From: Marivirga lumbricoides
GTDB lineage: Bacteria; Bacteroidota; Bacteroidia; Cytophagales; Cyclobacteriaceae
Reading direction: 5' to 3'
Length of the DNA stretch: 64,000 nucleotides
Assembly (NCBI RefSeq): GCF_014636295.1
Contig: NZ_BMEC01000010.1
Span: 207,762 to 271,761, forward strand
In this document: positions 16,719-25,709 of the stretch, in pieces
Position numbering within the stretch: position 1 is the stretch's first letter
How the letters are laid out: each line of letters begins with the position of its first letter
Notes under the pieces: model-generated
What the model was told of the DNA's origin: nothing
Seen by the model: only the letters and a program-made list of their open reading frames with translations
Databases searched by the model: none
Translations under genes and position numbers: made by a program

Positions 16719-17561
16719 ATGGACGCTAAAGAACTATTCAACCAAACCACATTTGAGTGTAGCAAGCTGATTACTCAAAGATATAGCACCTCCTTTACTC
16801 TGGGAATTAAAACACTGAATAAAAAATTTCACTACCCTATTTATGCTATTTATGGTTTTGTGCGCTATGCAGATGAAATTGTAGATACTTTTCATAGCAA
16901 GGACAAAAAAAGTTTATTAGCGGAATTTAAAAAGCAAACTTTCGAAGCTATTGAAAGGCAAATAAGTTTAAACCCTGTCTTACATTGCTTTCAAATGGTA
17001 GTAAATGAGTACCAGATTGACCGTTCTTTAATAGAGGCTTTTTTGAGAAGCATGGAGATGGATCTGATTGATATTGAATATGAGCAATCTTCTTACGAAG
17101 AATATATTTATGGTTCTGCGGAAGTGGTAGGTCTTATGTGTTTAAAAGTATTCTGCGAAGGAAATGAGACGCAGTATCAGCAACTTTTATCGCCAGCTAA
17201 AAGCTTAGGATCAGCCTTTCAAAAGGTAAATTTTCTGCGCGACATTAAATCAGATTATTACGAAAGAGGACGCGTTTATTTTCCTGGAGTAGATTTTAAT
17301 GATTTTGCTAAAAGTCACAAAGAAAAAATTGAAGCAGACATTCAGGGTGATTTTGATGCTGCCTATCAGGGGATTTTAGCACTACCTAAAGGAGCGCGGC
17401 TAGGGGTGTATTTAGCATATACATACTATTTGAAGCTTTTCGAAAAGATTAAAAATTTCCCACCACAGAAAATTCTGGAAGAAAGGGTTAGAGTAAAAGA
17501 TTCTAAAAAACTATTTCTGCTGATTGGTAGTTATTTAAAGCATAGGTTAAACGCCTTATAA
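16719..17561 (+). CDS. crtB: phytoene synthase
   Basis: Head-to-head condensation of two geranylgeranyl diphosphates to phytoene. The two Asp-rich Mg-binding motifs are visible: D52-E-I-V-D56 in YADEIVDTF and D175-I-K-S-D179 in FLRDIKSDYYERGRVYFP. At 280 residues it is a compact bacterial phytoene/squalene synthase. The adjacent crtI argues for phytoene rather than squalene as product. It lies between crtI and ispH with very short gaps, in one operon. Confidence 0.95.
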   Translation: MDAKELFNQTTFECSKLITQRYSTSFTLGIKTLNKKFHYPIYAIYGFVRYADEIVDTFHSKDKKSLLAEFKKQTFEAIERQISLNPVLHCFQMVVNEYQIDRSLIEAFLRSMEMDLIDIEYEQSSYEEYIYGSAEVVGLMCLKVFCEGNETQYQQLLSPAKSLGSAFQKVNFLRDIKSDYYERGRVYFPGVDFNDFAKSHKEKIEADIQGDFDAAYQGILALPKGARLGVYLAYTYYLKLFEKIKNFPPQKILEERVRVKDSKKLFLLIGSYLKHRLNAL

Positions 17562-17573
17562 TAAAATAGACTC

Positions 17574-18419
17574 ATGATGAATCTTAGTGTGAAAATTGAT
17601 AATAATTCAGGCTTTTGTTTCGGAGTTGTTTATGCTATAGAAATGGCAGAAGATATGCTGGAAGAACAAGGATATCTTTATTGTTTAGGAGATATTGTTC
17701 ATAATGATGAGGAAGTAAAAAGACTTGAGAATAAAGGACTCAAAATTATTAATAGAGAGGATTTAAAGCTTCTCAATAATGAAAAGGTACTCATCCGTGC
17801 ACACGGAGAACCGCCCTCTACTTATAAATTAGCTATTGAAAATAATCTTACTTTAATTGACGCCTCATGCCCTGTAGTTTTAAAGCTGCAAAACAGAATA
17901 AAAAATTCTTTCGATAAAGAGGAGTTGATTTATATTTATGGAAAGCATGGTCATGCTGAAGTAGAAGGTTTGTTAGGTCAGACCAACCAGAAAGCAGTTG
18001 TTTTTCAGGATATTAATGAGCTAGACATTCCATCTTTACCCAAAAATTTAACGCTTTATAGCCAGACTACTAAGAGTACCGACAAATTTTATGAAATAAA
18101 AGAAATACTAACCAATGCAGGAATTACTGTAAATTCTAATGATACAATTTGCCGGCAGGTTTCTAACCGAGATAAGGAACTTCGAAACTTTGCCGGTGAA
18201 TTCGATAAAATAATTTTTGTTTCAGGAACTAAATCATCTAATGGGAAAGTGCTTTATAATGTTTGTAAAGACCAAAACCCAAACACTTATTTCATTTCTA
18301 ACACCTCTGAATTAGATAAAAATTGGTTTGCAGATAATGATACTGTAGGAATCTGTGGTGCCACATCCACCCCCATGTGGCTAATGGAACAGGTTAGGGA
18401 TGAACTTTTAAATTATTAA
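17574..18419 (+). CDS. ispH: 4-hydroxy-3-methylbut-2-enyl diphosphate reductase
   Basis: Last enzyme of the MEP isoprenoid pathway, an iron-sulfur protein giving IPP and DMAPP. The three cluster-ligating cysteines are at 15 (SGFCFGV), 99 (DASCPVV) and 193 (DTICRQVSNRD). Family motifs GDIVHN, RAHGEPPS, IYGKHGHAEVEG, SQTTKS, SGTKSSNGK and GICGATSTP are all present. At 281 residues it is of usual length. ATGs at 17574 and 17577 are both possible starts. Its place between crtB and crtZ implies that precursor supply is induced together with pigment synthesis. Confidence 0.96.
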   Translation: MMNLSVKIDNNSGFCFGVVYAIEMAEDMLEEQGYLYCLGDIVHNDEEVKRLENKGLKIINREDLKLLNNEKVLIRAHGEPPSTYKLAIENNLTLIDASCPVVLKLQNRIKNSFDKEELIYIYGKHGHAEVEGLLGQTNQKAVVFQDINELDIPSLPKNLTLYSQTTKSTDKFYEIKEILTNAGITVNSNDTICRQVSNRDKELRNFAGEFDKIIFVSGTKSSNGKVLYNVCKDQNPNTYFISNTSELDKNWFADNDTVGICGATSTPMWLMEQVRDELLNY

Positions 18420-18446
18420 TATCCTTTCAGTAGTATATTTGCAACA

Positions 18447-18926
18447 ATGACTGATATTTTATTGATTTTATTTTATGCATTTCTTATAGTAGGCACCTTC
18501 TTTTTCATGGAAGCAGTAGCCTGGTTTACACATAAATATATTATGCATGGTTTTTTATGGACCTGGCATAAGTCGCACCATAAAGTGCATAATCATAAGT
18601 TAGAGAGGAATGATTTATTTGCAGTAGTATTTAGCATCCCTTCAGCAGCTTTAATTATGGCAGGTATAGAGTTTCCTGCTGTAAGATGGTTGTTATTTGT
18701 AGGAATAGGAGTAGCTTGCTATGGTGTCTTTTATGTTCTTTTTCATGATATACTTGTTCATAGAAGGGTGAAATTAAAATTTAAAGCAAAAAACTCTTAT
18801 CTCAAAAGAATGATGAGGGCTCATTATATTCATCATGAAGTTCATACCAAGGATGGTGCAGAGGCATTCGGCTTTTTATATGCTCCAAAAAAGTATGAAG
18901 TCGATAACAAGAATAAAATAAGTTAA
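18447..18926 (+). CDS. crtZ: beta-carotene 3-hydroxylase
   Basis: Membrane di-iron hydroxylase of the fatty-acid-hydroxylase superfamily, introducing 3-hydroxyls on beta-ionone rings (zeaxanthin formation). Four histidine clusters are visible: H29-x4-H34 (HKYIMH), H41-x2-HH (HKSHHKVH), HDILVH, and HYIHHEVH. The N-terminal hydrophobic helix and 159-residue length fit CrtZ. It is the last gene of the crt operon, and its stop overlaps the convergent regulator's stop by 3 bases. A cyclised substrate is required, yet no lycopene cyclase gene is visible in the window. Confidence 0.94.
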   Translation: MTDILLILFYAFLIVGTFFFMEAVAWFTHKYIMHGFLWTWHKSHHKVHNHKLERNDLFAVVFSIPSAALIMAGIEFPAVRWLLFVGIGVACYGVFYVLFHDILVHRRVKLKFKAKNSYLKRMMRAHYIHHEVHTKDGAEAFGFLYAPKKYEVDNKNKIS

Positions 18927-19570
18927 GAAAGTAAATCCTTCTCCATCTCTTCCCACCTTTTGCCATTATACTTTTCAAAACACTTCTGATGATACTTGTC
19001 TAGTAAAACAAGTGCGTCAAACATCTGAACTTTATCCGTTTCATTAAGTGGAGCCACTAAATGCTTACTCACTTTTTTCATTCGGCTTAAACTCATAAAA
19101 GCAGCCTGCTTTCCATTTTCTGACAATGTGAGTGATTTTACACGTTTGTCATTTTCGTCAGCATTTTCAATAATTAAATTTTTACTCACCAAGCGTTTAA
19201 TTACCTCATAAATGGTGCTCTTTTCCTGGTGTACATGTGCAGTAACATCTCTTTTACTACATCCTGAGTGACTTAATACAAATAAGAGAATGCCAAATTC
19301 TGTAGTATTACTTATATCCAGATTCGCAAAAGCTTTTTTCTCCCAAACATGAGTGAATTCAATTAATCTGCCCCAAACCCAGCCTAAGTAGTCATCGATT
19401 GAATCAGCAGGAAACTGAAAAGGCATTTTTTCACCCATTTTCTCCAAACTTGTAGAATTGCTTTCTTCAGTGTCTGAAAGAAACTTGCCAAATTCTGCCA
19501 TACTTCCTGAAGGATTTTTCTTCTTGAACTTCTGAAACTCCTGTAATAAAGTTATCCCTTCATTTAGCAT
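18923..19570 (-). CDS. MarR/GbsR-type winged-helix transcriptional regulator
   Basis: DNA-binding regulator of 215 residues. A non-conserved N-terminal region (about 1-65) precedes a winged helix-turn-helix: TTEFGILLFVLSHSGCSKRD, STIYEVIKRLVSKNLI and the wing ENDKRVKSLTLSENG. This matches the MarR superfamily and is reminiscent of GbsR-like proteins. The ligand is unknown. It is divergent from a TonB-dependent receptor across about 150 bases containing two palindromic TTGT/ACAA sites, and is therefore a candidate regulator of itself and the receptor (inference). It converges on crtZ. Confidence 0.85.
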   Translation of the reverse strand: MLNEGITLLQEFQKFKKKNPSGSMAEFGKFLSDTEESNSTSLEKMGEKMPFQFPADSIDDYLGWVWGRLIEFTHVWEKKAFANLDISNTTEFGILLFVLSHSGCSKRDVTAHVHQEKSTIYEVIKRLVSKNLIIENADENDKRVKSLTLSENGKQAAFMSLSRMKKVSKHLVAPLNETDKVQMFDALVLLDKYHQKCFEKYNGKRWEEMEKDLLS

Positions 19571-19593
19571 ATGTATTTTATGTTTTATTAATT

Positions 19594-19633
19594 ATAACAA
19601 AATTGTAATATAATTATTATTAATTTGTAACAA
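19594..19633. promoter_or_regulatory. two TTGT/ACAA palindromes between regulator and TonB receptor
   Basis: ATAACAA-N2-TTGTAAT at 19594-19609 (one mismatch) and TTGT-A-ACAA at 19625-19633. They sit in the divergent intergenic region just upstream of the MarR/GbsR-type gene and are candidate operators for it. The AT-rich context keeps confidence low. Confidence 0.35.
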
Positions 19634-19721
19634 TTAATTGAGCTTTTAGTTTAGTGTTTCAAAAATACTCAGCCTGAGTTGGTAATTGGCTAAATGAACA
19701 ACTATTAATCATATATAAGTT

Positions 19722-22115
19722 ATGTTACAGTTATACAGATGTTTCTCAATTTTAACCTCACTAATAATTTATACAGTTTTGCCTCACTCACTTATTGCTC
19801 AAAATGTAGCCCAAGTTTCGGGTTATGTGCGTGATGTCAAAACAAATGAGCCACTAATTGGTGCAACTGTACTACTTGAAGGAACAGAGCTAGGAGCTGT
19901 AACCGATGTAAATGGCTATTTTACAATCCGCAATGCTACACCTGCCACTTATAATGTAAAAGCTTCTTTTGTTGGTTATCAATCTCAAACAAAATTCAAT
20001 ATTGTCCTTAAAAGTGGAGGAATTCCTGATCTTAATTTTGAATTACAGGAAAGCGTTGAGCAACTTGAAGGAGTAACCGTGCGGGCAAATCCATTTCGCA
20101 AAACGGAGGATACACCTTTGTCTGTTCAGAAATTATCACCTGAAGAAATAGCTACCTATCCCGGGGGAAATAATGATATTGCTAAAGTAGTACAATCTTT
20201 ACCTGGTGTAAGTGGCTCAGTTGGAGGCTTTAGAAATGATGTGATTATTAGAGGTGGAGCTCCTAACGAAAATGTTTATTACCTTGATGGGATAGAAATA
20301 CCTAATATTAACCATTTTAGCACACAGGGGAGTGCAGGTGGTCCGGTGGGTTTGTTAAATGTTTCTTTCTTTGAAGGGGTCACACTCTCATCCAGCGCAT
20401 TTCCCTCTCAGTATGATAATGTTTTATCAGGCGTTTTGCAGTTTGATCAGCGGAACGGAAATAACAGGGAGTATCAAACTAACATTAGAGTAAGTAGTAG
20501 TGAAGCAGCAGTGACCACCGAGGGCCCGCTATTCAAAAGTAAAAATGAGGAGCAAAGTAATACATCTTTTATCGCTTCTGTAAGAAGATCATATTTACAA
20601 CTTCTATTTCAGGCAATTGATTTACCCTTTCTGCCGGACTATTGGGACTATCAGTATAAGTTGTCTCACAAATTTGATAACTACAATGAATTGATTTTTA
20701 CTGGTGTAGGTTCTCTGGATAATATATCGATCAATGTTCCAGATGAATTTAGCCCTGATCAGCAGGCTACATTAGATCAGATTCCTATCATTGATCAATG
20801 GTCTACTACAGCAGGCTTAAGCTGGAAAAATCGGTTCAAGGATAATTCCGGTTTTATGACAACCGCCTTAAGTACCAACATCCTTAACAATAGATTTCAG
20901 CAATTTGATGATGTGGCAGAACAAGAAGGACTGGTATTTAACAATGATTCTCAGGAGCAAGAGATTAAATTTCGATATAACCTCACAAAGTTCCTGAATG
21001 AATGGACTGTAAATACAGGGTTCATCGTACAACAGGCTATCTACAGCAATAAAAGTGAGCGGATTGATAGTGCAAGGGGTTTTTCTTATTCAAATAGTTT
21101 AAATTTCACGAGATACGGAATTCATACACAGGCCTCAAGAAAATTTTTTAAAGAAAGATTGGGTGTGTCGGCCGGTTTTAGGATGGATGGGAATACATTG
21201 ATGGAAGGTGGGAATGCGATTTACAAAACTTTCAGTCCAAGATTTTCTGTTTCTTATCAGTTAGACGAAGCGAGAAAATGGTCAGTTAATGCATCAATCG
21301 GTAGATATTACAAAATCCCTCCTTACACTATTTTAGGTTTTGCAGATAGTACAGGTAATTTATTAAATAAAAATACCAAATATATTCAAAGCGACCATTT
21401 GGTAGCGGGGATTGAATATCTCTTAACTCCTTCTTCCAGAATAAGTATAGAGGGATTTTATAAAAAATATGAAGATTATCCTGTGTCAGTGGTGGATAGC
21501 GTTTCTTTAGCTAATTTAGGAGGAGGCTTCTCTGTTTTGGGTAATGAAAACGTAGAGAGTGCAGGCCTGGGGAGAACCTTTGGTATAGAATTTTTATACC
21601 AGAGAAAATTCACTAAGAATTTCTATGCAATTTTGGCTTATACATTTTATAAAAGTGAATTTACTGGCTTTAACCAAGAGCAATATTTGCCTTCTACATG
21701 GGACAACAGAAACCTAATCACCTTTACAGGGGGATATAAATTCGGTAATAACTGGGAAGTGAGTGCGAGAGTTCGCTACTTAGGCCAAACACCTTTGGCT
21801 CCTGTGGATGAAGAAGCTACTTTGGCCAGTTACCCTACCATCATCAGAAACTACTCGCGCCAGGGGGATTTGTTGTTGGATCCGTTTAACCAAACAGATT
21901 TGCGAATTGATAAAAAATGGAACTTTCCTAAGTGGACCTTCAATGTATTCCTCGAATTTCAGAATGTTTTTGTTCAGCAGCTTCCATCTGAACCTAATTA
22001 TGGTTTATTAAGAGATGATAATGGAAATGTAATTACACCAAGACAGCTAGTGAAGATCGAGGAACTTGATAACAGCTCATTACTTCCCAGTTTGGGTATT
22101 GTAATTGATTTCTAA
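19722..22115 (+). CDS. TonB-dependent outer membrane receptor with carboxypeptidase-regulatory-like domain
   Basis: Outer membrane active transporter, 797 residues. A signal peptide ends near residue 27 (SLIAQ). A CarboxypepD-regulatory-like beta-sandwich follows (about 30-115: VSGYVRDVKTNEPLIGATV and VTDVNGYFTI). The plug domain (about 125-240) carries SLPGVSGSVGGFRNDVIIRG and YYLDGIEIPNINHF, and the 22-strand barrel runs to the end, closing on a terminal Phe. The substrate is unknown. There is no adjacent SusD homologue, which argues against a glycan-uptake SusC-type role. The divergent MarR/GbsR regulator may control it. Confidence 0.93.
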   Translation: MLQLYRCFSILTSLIIYTVLPHSLIAQNVAQVSGYVRDVKTNEPLIGATVLLEGTELGAVTDVNGYFTIRNATPATYNVKASFVGYQSQTKFNIVLKSGGIPDLNFELQESVEQLEGVTVRANPFRKTEDTPLSVQKLSPEEIATYPGGNNDIAKVVQSLPGVSGSVGGFRNDVIIRGGAPNENVYYLDGIEIPNINHFSTQGSAGGPVGLLNVSFFEGVTLSSSAFPSQYDNVLSGVLQFDQRNGNNREYQTNIRVSSSEAAVTTEGPLFKSKNEEQSNTSFIASVRRSYLQLLFQAIDLPFLPDYWDYQYKLSHKFDNYNELIFTGVGSLDNISINVPDEFSPDQQATLDQIPIIDQWSTTAGLSWKNRFKDNSGFMTTALSTNILNNRFQQFDDVAEQEGLVFNNDSQEQEIKFRYNLTKFLNEWTVNTGFIVQQAIYSNKSERIDSARGFSYSNSLNFTRYGIHTQASRKFFKERLGVSAGFRMDGNTLMEGGNAIYKTFSPRFSVSYQLDEARKWSVNASIGRYYKIPPYTILGFADSTGNLLNKNTKYIQSDHLVAGIEYLLTPSSRISIEGFYKKYEDYPVSVVDSVSLANLGGGFSVLGNENVESAGLGRTFGIEFLYQRKFTKNFYAILAYTFYKSEFTGFNQEQYLPSTWDNRNLITFTGGYKFGNNWEVSARVRYLGQTPLAPVDEEATLASYPTIIRNYSRQGDLLLDPFNQTDLRIDKKWNFPKWTFNVFLEFQNVFVQQLPSEPNYGLLRDDNGNVITPRQLVKIEELDNSSLLPSLGIVIDF

Positions 22116-22236
22116 ATGAGAAATTATTCATTGAAGATTTAGATGAGTTTATCTATCTGTTTATTTAATTATCTTAATATTAAATATAATGTGATGAATT
22201 TTCCGTTTTAAAAGTAGCTATTTAATATACTTACTT

Positions 22237-22244
22237 TATTTTTG
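22237..22244 (+). promoter_or_regulatory. candidate -7 promoter element for the nucleotide-sugar operon
   Basis: TATTTTTG at 22237-22244 fits TAnnTTTG. It would place the start near 22251, about 70 bases before the UDP-glucose dehydrogenase ATG. No clear -33 TTG is visible at the right distance. The rest of the 204-base gap shows no gene. Confidence 0.35.
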
Positions 22245-22319
22245 TGTAAAACTATCTTAATAAATTTCGGAAAGGACCATCCTTTTCATTTTGATCAACT
22301 CTTAAATTTAAATTAGCGC

Positions 22320-23618
22320 ATGAAAATAGCAGTAGTAGGAACAGGTTATGTAGGTTTAGTAACAGGGACATGTTTTGCAGAAACAGGAAACCATGTGACT
22401 TGTGTAGATATTGATGAAAAGAAAGTAAATAAACTTCAACAAGGTATCATTACTATTTATGAACCGGGTCTTGAGGTACTTTTTGAAAGGAATATTCGTC
22501 AGAAAAGATTAGAATTTACTACTAGCCTGAAAGAGGGTATTAAAGGCGCGGATGTTATTTTCTTAGCCTTACCAACACCTCCTGGCGAGGATGGTTCTGC
22601 GGATTTGAAATATATATTGAAAGTAGCAGATGATTTAGGAAGTATACTGGAGCAATATGCAGTAATTGTAGATAAAAGTACAGTGCCTGTAGGTACTGCT
22701 GAAAAAGTTACTCAGGCAATTTCCAAAAATGCTAAAGTAGAATTTGATGTGGTTTCTAACCCTGAATTCCTTCGTGAAGGAGTGGCAGTAGATGATTTTA
22801 TGAAACCGGACAGGGTAGTAATTGGTACGGAATCTGTAAAAGCCAAAAAAATTATGGAGACTTTATATGCTCCTTTAGTTCGTCAGGGTAACCCGGTAAT
22901 TTTTATGGATGAGAAGTCTGCTGAACTTACAAAATATGCAGCTAATTCTTTTCTGGCCACAAAAATCACCTTTATGAATGAAATTGCAAACCTGTGTGAA
23001 AGGTTAGGAGCCAATGTAGATATGGTAAGAAAGGGAATAGGAACTGATACCAGAATTGGTAAAAGGTTCTTGTTTGCGGGAATAGGTTATGGAGGAAGTT
23101 GCTTTCCAAAAGATGTTCAGGCACTAGCCAAATCTTCTAAAGATGTTAATTACGATTTTAAGATACTTGAATCAGTAATGGCTGTCAATACAAGACAGAA
23201 AACCAGACTGATAGATCACCTGAAAGGATATTTTAAAAACGAATTAGAAGGAAAAACAATTGCCATGTGGGGTCTCGCTTTTAAACCTTATACTGATGAT
23301 ATTCGTGAAGCACCGGCCTTGTATAATATTAACGCTTTGTTGGAACTAGGCGCAAAAGTACGCGTTTATGATCCAGAGGCTATGGAAAATGTGAAGGAGG
23401 TAATAGGAGATAAAGTTACTTATTGTGAAGATGAGTATGAAACTTTAGAGGGTACAGATGCCTTAATGATAATGACTGAATGGCCGGTATTTAGAACTCC
23501 TGAATTCAAAATAATTAAAGAAAAGTTAAGCTCTCCTCTTATTCTTGATGGTAGAAACTTATATGAGCCAGAGCAAATGAAGGAAGAAGGGTTTACATAT
23601 TTTAGCATAGGACGATAA
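22320..23618 (+). CDS. UDP-glucose 6-dehydrogenase
   Basis: NAD-dependent dehydrogenase oxidising UDP-glucose to UDP-glucuronate. At 432 residues it starts with the Rossmann motif [20 protein letters not shown]. The catalytic Cys261 is in [16 protein letters not shown], and [11 protein letters not shown] and SNPEFLREG are also typical. The Ugd/TuaD-type motifs favour UDP-glucose over GDP-mannose, and the downstream UDP-glucuronate decarboxylase confirms the product. It is the first gene of a tight three-gene operon. Confidence 0.93.
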   Translation: MKIAVVGTGYVGLVTGTCFAETGNHVTCVDIDEKKVNKLQQGIITIYEPGLEVLFERNIRQKRLEFTTSLKEGIKGADVIFLALPTPPGEDGSADLKYILKVADDLGSILEQYAVIVDKSTVPVGTAEKVTQAISKNAKVEFDVVSNPEFLREGVAVDDFMKPDRVVIGTESVKAKKIMETLYAPLVRQGNPVIFMDEKSAELTKYAANSFLATKITFMNEIANLCERLGANVDMVRKGIGTDTRIGKRFLFAGIGYGGSCFPKDVQALAKSSKDVNYDFKILESVMAVNTRQKTRLIDHLKGYFKNELEGKTIAMWGLAFKPYTDDIREAPALYNINALLELGAKVRVYDPEAMENVKEVIGDKVTYCEDEYETLEGTDALMIMTEWPVFRTPEFKIIKEKLSSPLILDGRNLYEPEQMKEEGFTYFSIGR

Positions 23619-23622
23619 TTCA

Positions 23623-24615
23623 ATGAGTAAAGAAAGAGTATTAATCACAGGAGCAGCTGGTTTTTTAGGATCACATTTATGTGATCGCTTTATGAAAGAA
23701 GGCTACTATGTCATCGGAATGGATAATCTGATTACCGGTTCTATGGATAATATTGCTCATTTAATGGGGCAAGAGGATTTTGAATTCCACCACCATGATG
23801 TAACAAAGTATGTCCATATCTCCGGAGATTTAAAATATATACTACATTTTGCCTCTCCGGCCAGTCCGATTGATTATCTCAAAATTCCTATTCAAACATT
23901 GAAAGTGGGTGCTCATGGCACCCATAATTTATTAGGGTTAGCCAAAGATAAAAAAGCCAGAATACTTGTAGCCTCTACCTCTGAAGTATATGGTGATCCA
24001 CTGGTTCACCCCCAAACTGAGGAATATTATGGTAATGTAAATCCTATTGGGCCAAGGGGAGTGTATGATGAGGCCAAAAGGTTTATGGAGTCAATTACAA
24101 TGGCTTACCATACTTATCATAAACTGGAAACCAGAATCATCAGGATTTTCAATACCTACGGGCCCAGAATGCGTCTGAATGATGGTCGGGTATTGCCTGC
24201 TTTTATTGGTCAGGCTTTAAGAGGAGAGGATTTAACAGTTTTTGGAGATGGATCCCAAACCCGTTCATTTTGCTATGTGGATGATTTGGTTGAGGGGATT
24301 TACAGGTTACTTTTAAGTGATTATGCTTATCCTGTAAATATTGGAAATCCGGATGAAATAACCATAAGTGAGTTTGCTGAAGAAATAATTAAGCTTACAG
24401 GAACTGCTCAGAAAGTGATTTACAAGGATTTACCTAAAGATGACCCTAAGCAAAGAAAACCTGATACCACAAAAGCACAAGAGTTGTTAAAATGGTCTCC
24501 TAAAGTAAATCGTGCTGAAGGATTGAAGATTACATATGATTATTTTAAATCATTAGACAGAGAAAAGCTTTTTCAGACGGAGCATAAAGATTTCGAAAAA
24601 TATAGTAAGAAATAA
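23623..24615 (+). CDS. UDP-glucuronate decarboxylase (UDP-xylose synthase type)
   Basis: Extended short-chain dehydrogenase, 330 residues, that probably converts UDP-glucuronate to UDP-xylose. Motifs are [14 protein letters not shown] for NAD binding, [36 protein letters not shown] with the catalytic Tyr-x-x-x-Lys, and [10 protein letters not shown], all characteristic of UXS enzymes. It starts 4 bases after the dehydrogenase and its TAA shares one base with the ATG of galE. The trio feeds surface polysaccharide synthesis (inference). Confidence 0.92.
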   Translation: MSKERVLITGAAGFLGSHLCDRFMKEGYYVIGMDNLITGSMDNIAHLMGQEDFEFHHHDVTKYVHISGDLKYILHFASPASPIDYLKIPIQTLKVGAHGTHNLLGLAKDKKARILVASTSEVYGDPLVHPQTEEYYGNVNPIGPRGVYDEAKRFMESITMAYHTYHKLETRIIRIFNTYGPRMRLNDGRVLPAFIGQALRGEDLTVFGDGSQTRSFCYVDDLVEGIYRLLLSDYAYPVNIGNPDEITISEFAEEIIKLTGTAQKVIYKDLPKDDPKQRKPDTTKAQELLKWSPKVNRAEGLKITYDYFKSLDREKLFQTEHKDFEKYSKK

Positions 24616-25646
24616 TGAGTAAGAAGATTTTAGTTACTGGTGGTTTAGGTTATATAGGCTCTCATACCGTAGTGGAGCTGATTAAGCAAGGATATGAACC
24701 TCTCATCATCGATAACCTTTCCAACTCAGATCTCAGCGTTCTGGATAGATTAGAGAAGGTTTGCGGAAAAAGACCATTATTTCAGCAAGTTGAAATGAGA
24801 GATAAGGAACAGCTTCAGGAGCTTTTTTGGAATAACAACAATGATATTTCCGGAGTAATACATTTTGCAGCTGCTTTGCTTGTTGAAGAATCTGTCGAAA
24901 AGCCACTTCATTATTATTATAATAACCTTACTTCTACTATTAACTTATTGGAATGCATGAAGGAATTTGAGGTAAAACCAATGGTTTTCTCTTCTTCCTG
25001 TACTGTGTATGGTAACCCTGATGAGTTGCCTGTAACAGAAAATGCTTCTATTAAGCCGGCTGTTTCCCCTTACGGAAATACCAAAAAGATATGTGAAGAT
25101 ATTTTGGCCGATGCTGCTAAGGCTCATGAATTAAGCATTATCTCACTTAGATATTTTAATCCTATAGGGGCACATGAATCCACTTTAATTGGAGAGTTTC
25201 AGAAAGGCGCTCCGCATCACTTAGTGCCTTATATTACTGAAACAGCACTGGGTAAAAGAGAAAAATTGAGAATTTTCGGTAGCGATTGGAATACAGTTGA
25301 TGGAACTTGCGTCAGAGATTATATTCATGTGAGTGATGTGGCTACTGCACATATTTATGCGCTTGAAAGAGCAATGAATAAAGACGAAGCAAAGGATCTA
25401 TTCGAAGTTTTTAATATCGGCAGCGGAAATGGCTATTCTGTTTTACAAATGGTGCAGAGCTTTGAGAAAGTTACAGGAATGAAGGTGCCTCATGAATTAG
25501 TGGGTAGAAGGCCTGGTGATGTAGAAGCTGTATATGCCGATACAACAAAAGCCAACAAAATACTTGGCTGGGAAACACGAAAAACTTTAGATGATATGCT
25601 TAAATCTGCCTGGGACTGGGAGCAAGCATTAGCAAAAGAAAAATAA
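24615..25646 (+). CDS. galE: UDP-glucose 4-epimerase
   Basis: NAD-dependent interconversion of UDP-glucose and UDP-galactose, 343 residues. Motifs are VTGGLGYIGSHTVVEL, FSSSCTVYGNP with the catalytic Ser/Thr region, YGNTKKICED (Tyr-x-x-x-Lys), SLRYFNPIGAH, DWNTVDGTCVRDYIHVSD, and the C-terminal PGDVEAVYADTTKA. It is the third gene of the nucleotide-sugar operon, overlapping the upstream stop by one base. It also provides the missing Leloir step for the galK/galT cluster 16 kb downstream, as no other epimerase is visible here. Confidence 0.94.
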   Translation: MSKKILVTGGLGYIGSHTVVELIKQGYEPLIIDNLSNSDLSVLDRLEKVCGKRPLFQQVEMRDKEQLQELFWNNNNDISGVIHFAAALLVEESVEKPLHYYYNNLTSTINLLECMKEFEVKPMVFSSSCTVYGNPDELPVTENASIKPAVSPYGNTKKICEDILADAAKAHELSIISLRYFNPIGAHESTLIGEFQKGAPHHLVPYITETALGKREKLRIFGSDWNTVDGTCVRDYIHVSDVATAHIYALERAMNKDEAKDLFEVFNIGSGNGYSVLQMVQSFEKVTGMKVPHELVGRRPGDVEAVYADTTKANKILGWETRKTLDDMLKSAWDWEQALAKEK

Positions 25647-25666
25647 GGGCTCTGTTGGTTTATGCT

Positions 25667-25709
25667 TTTATTGAAGTAACATTTTCTATTTTAATGTTAC
25701 TTCAATAAA
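25667..25709. terminator. bidirectional terminator partly inside a coding end
   Basis: Perfect 17-bp inverted repeat: arms 25667-25683 and 25693-25709 (core ATTGAAGTAACATT) around a 9-base loop. The right arm encodes the last residues of the minus-strand hydrolase, so it lies before that gene's own stop codon (25686-25688). It clearly suits the galE operon on the plus strand. Confidence 0.8.
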
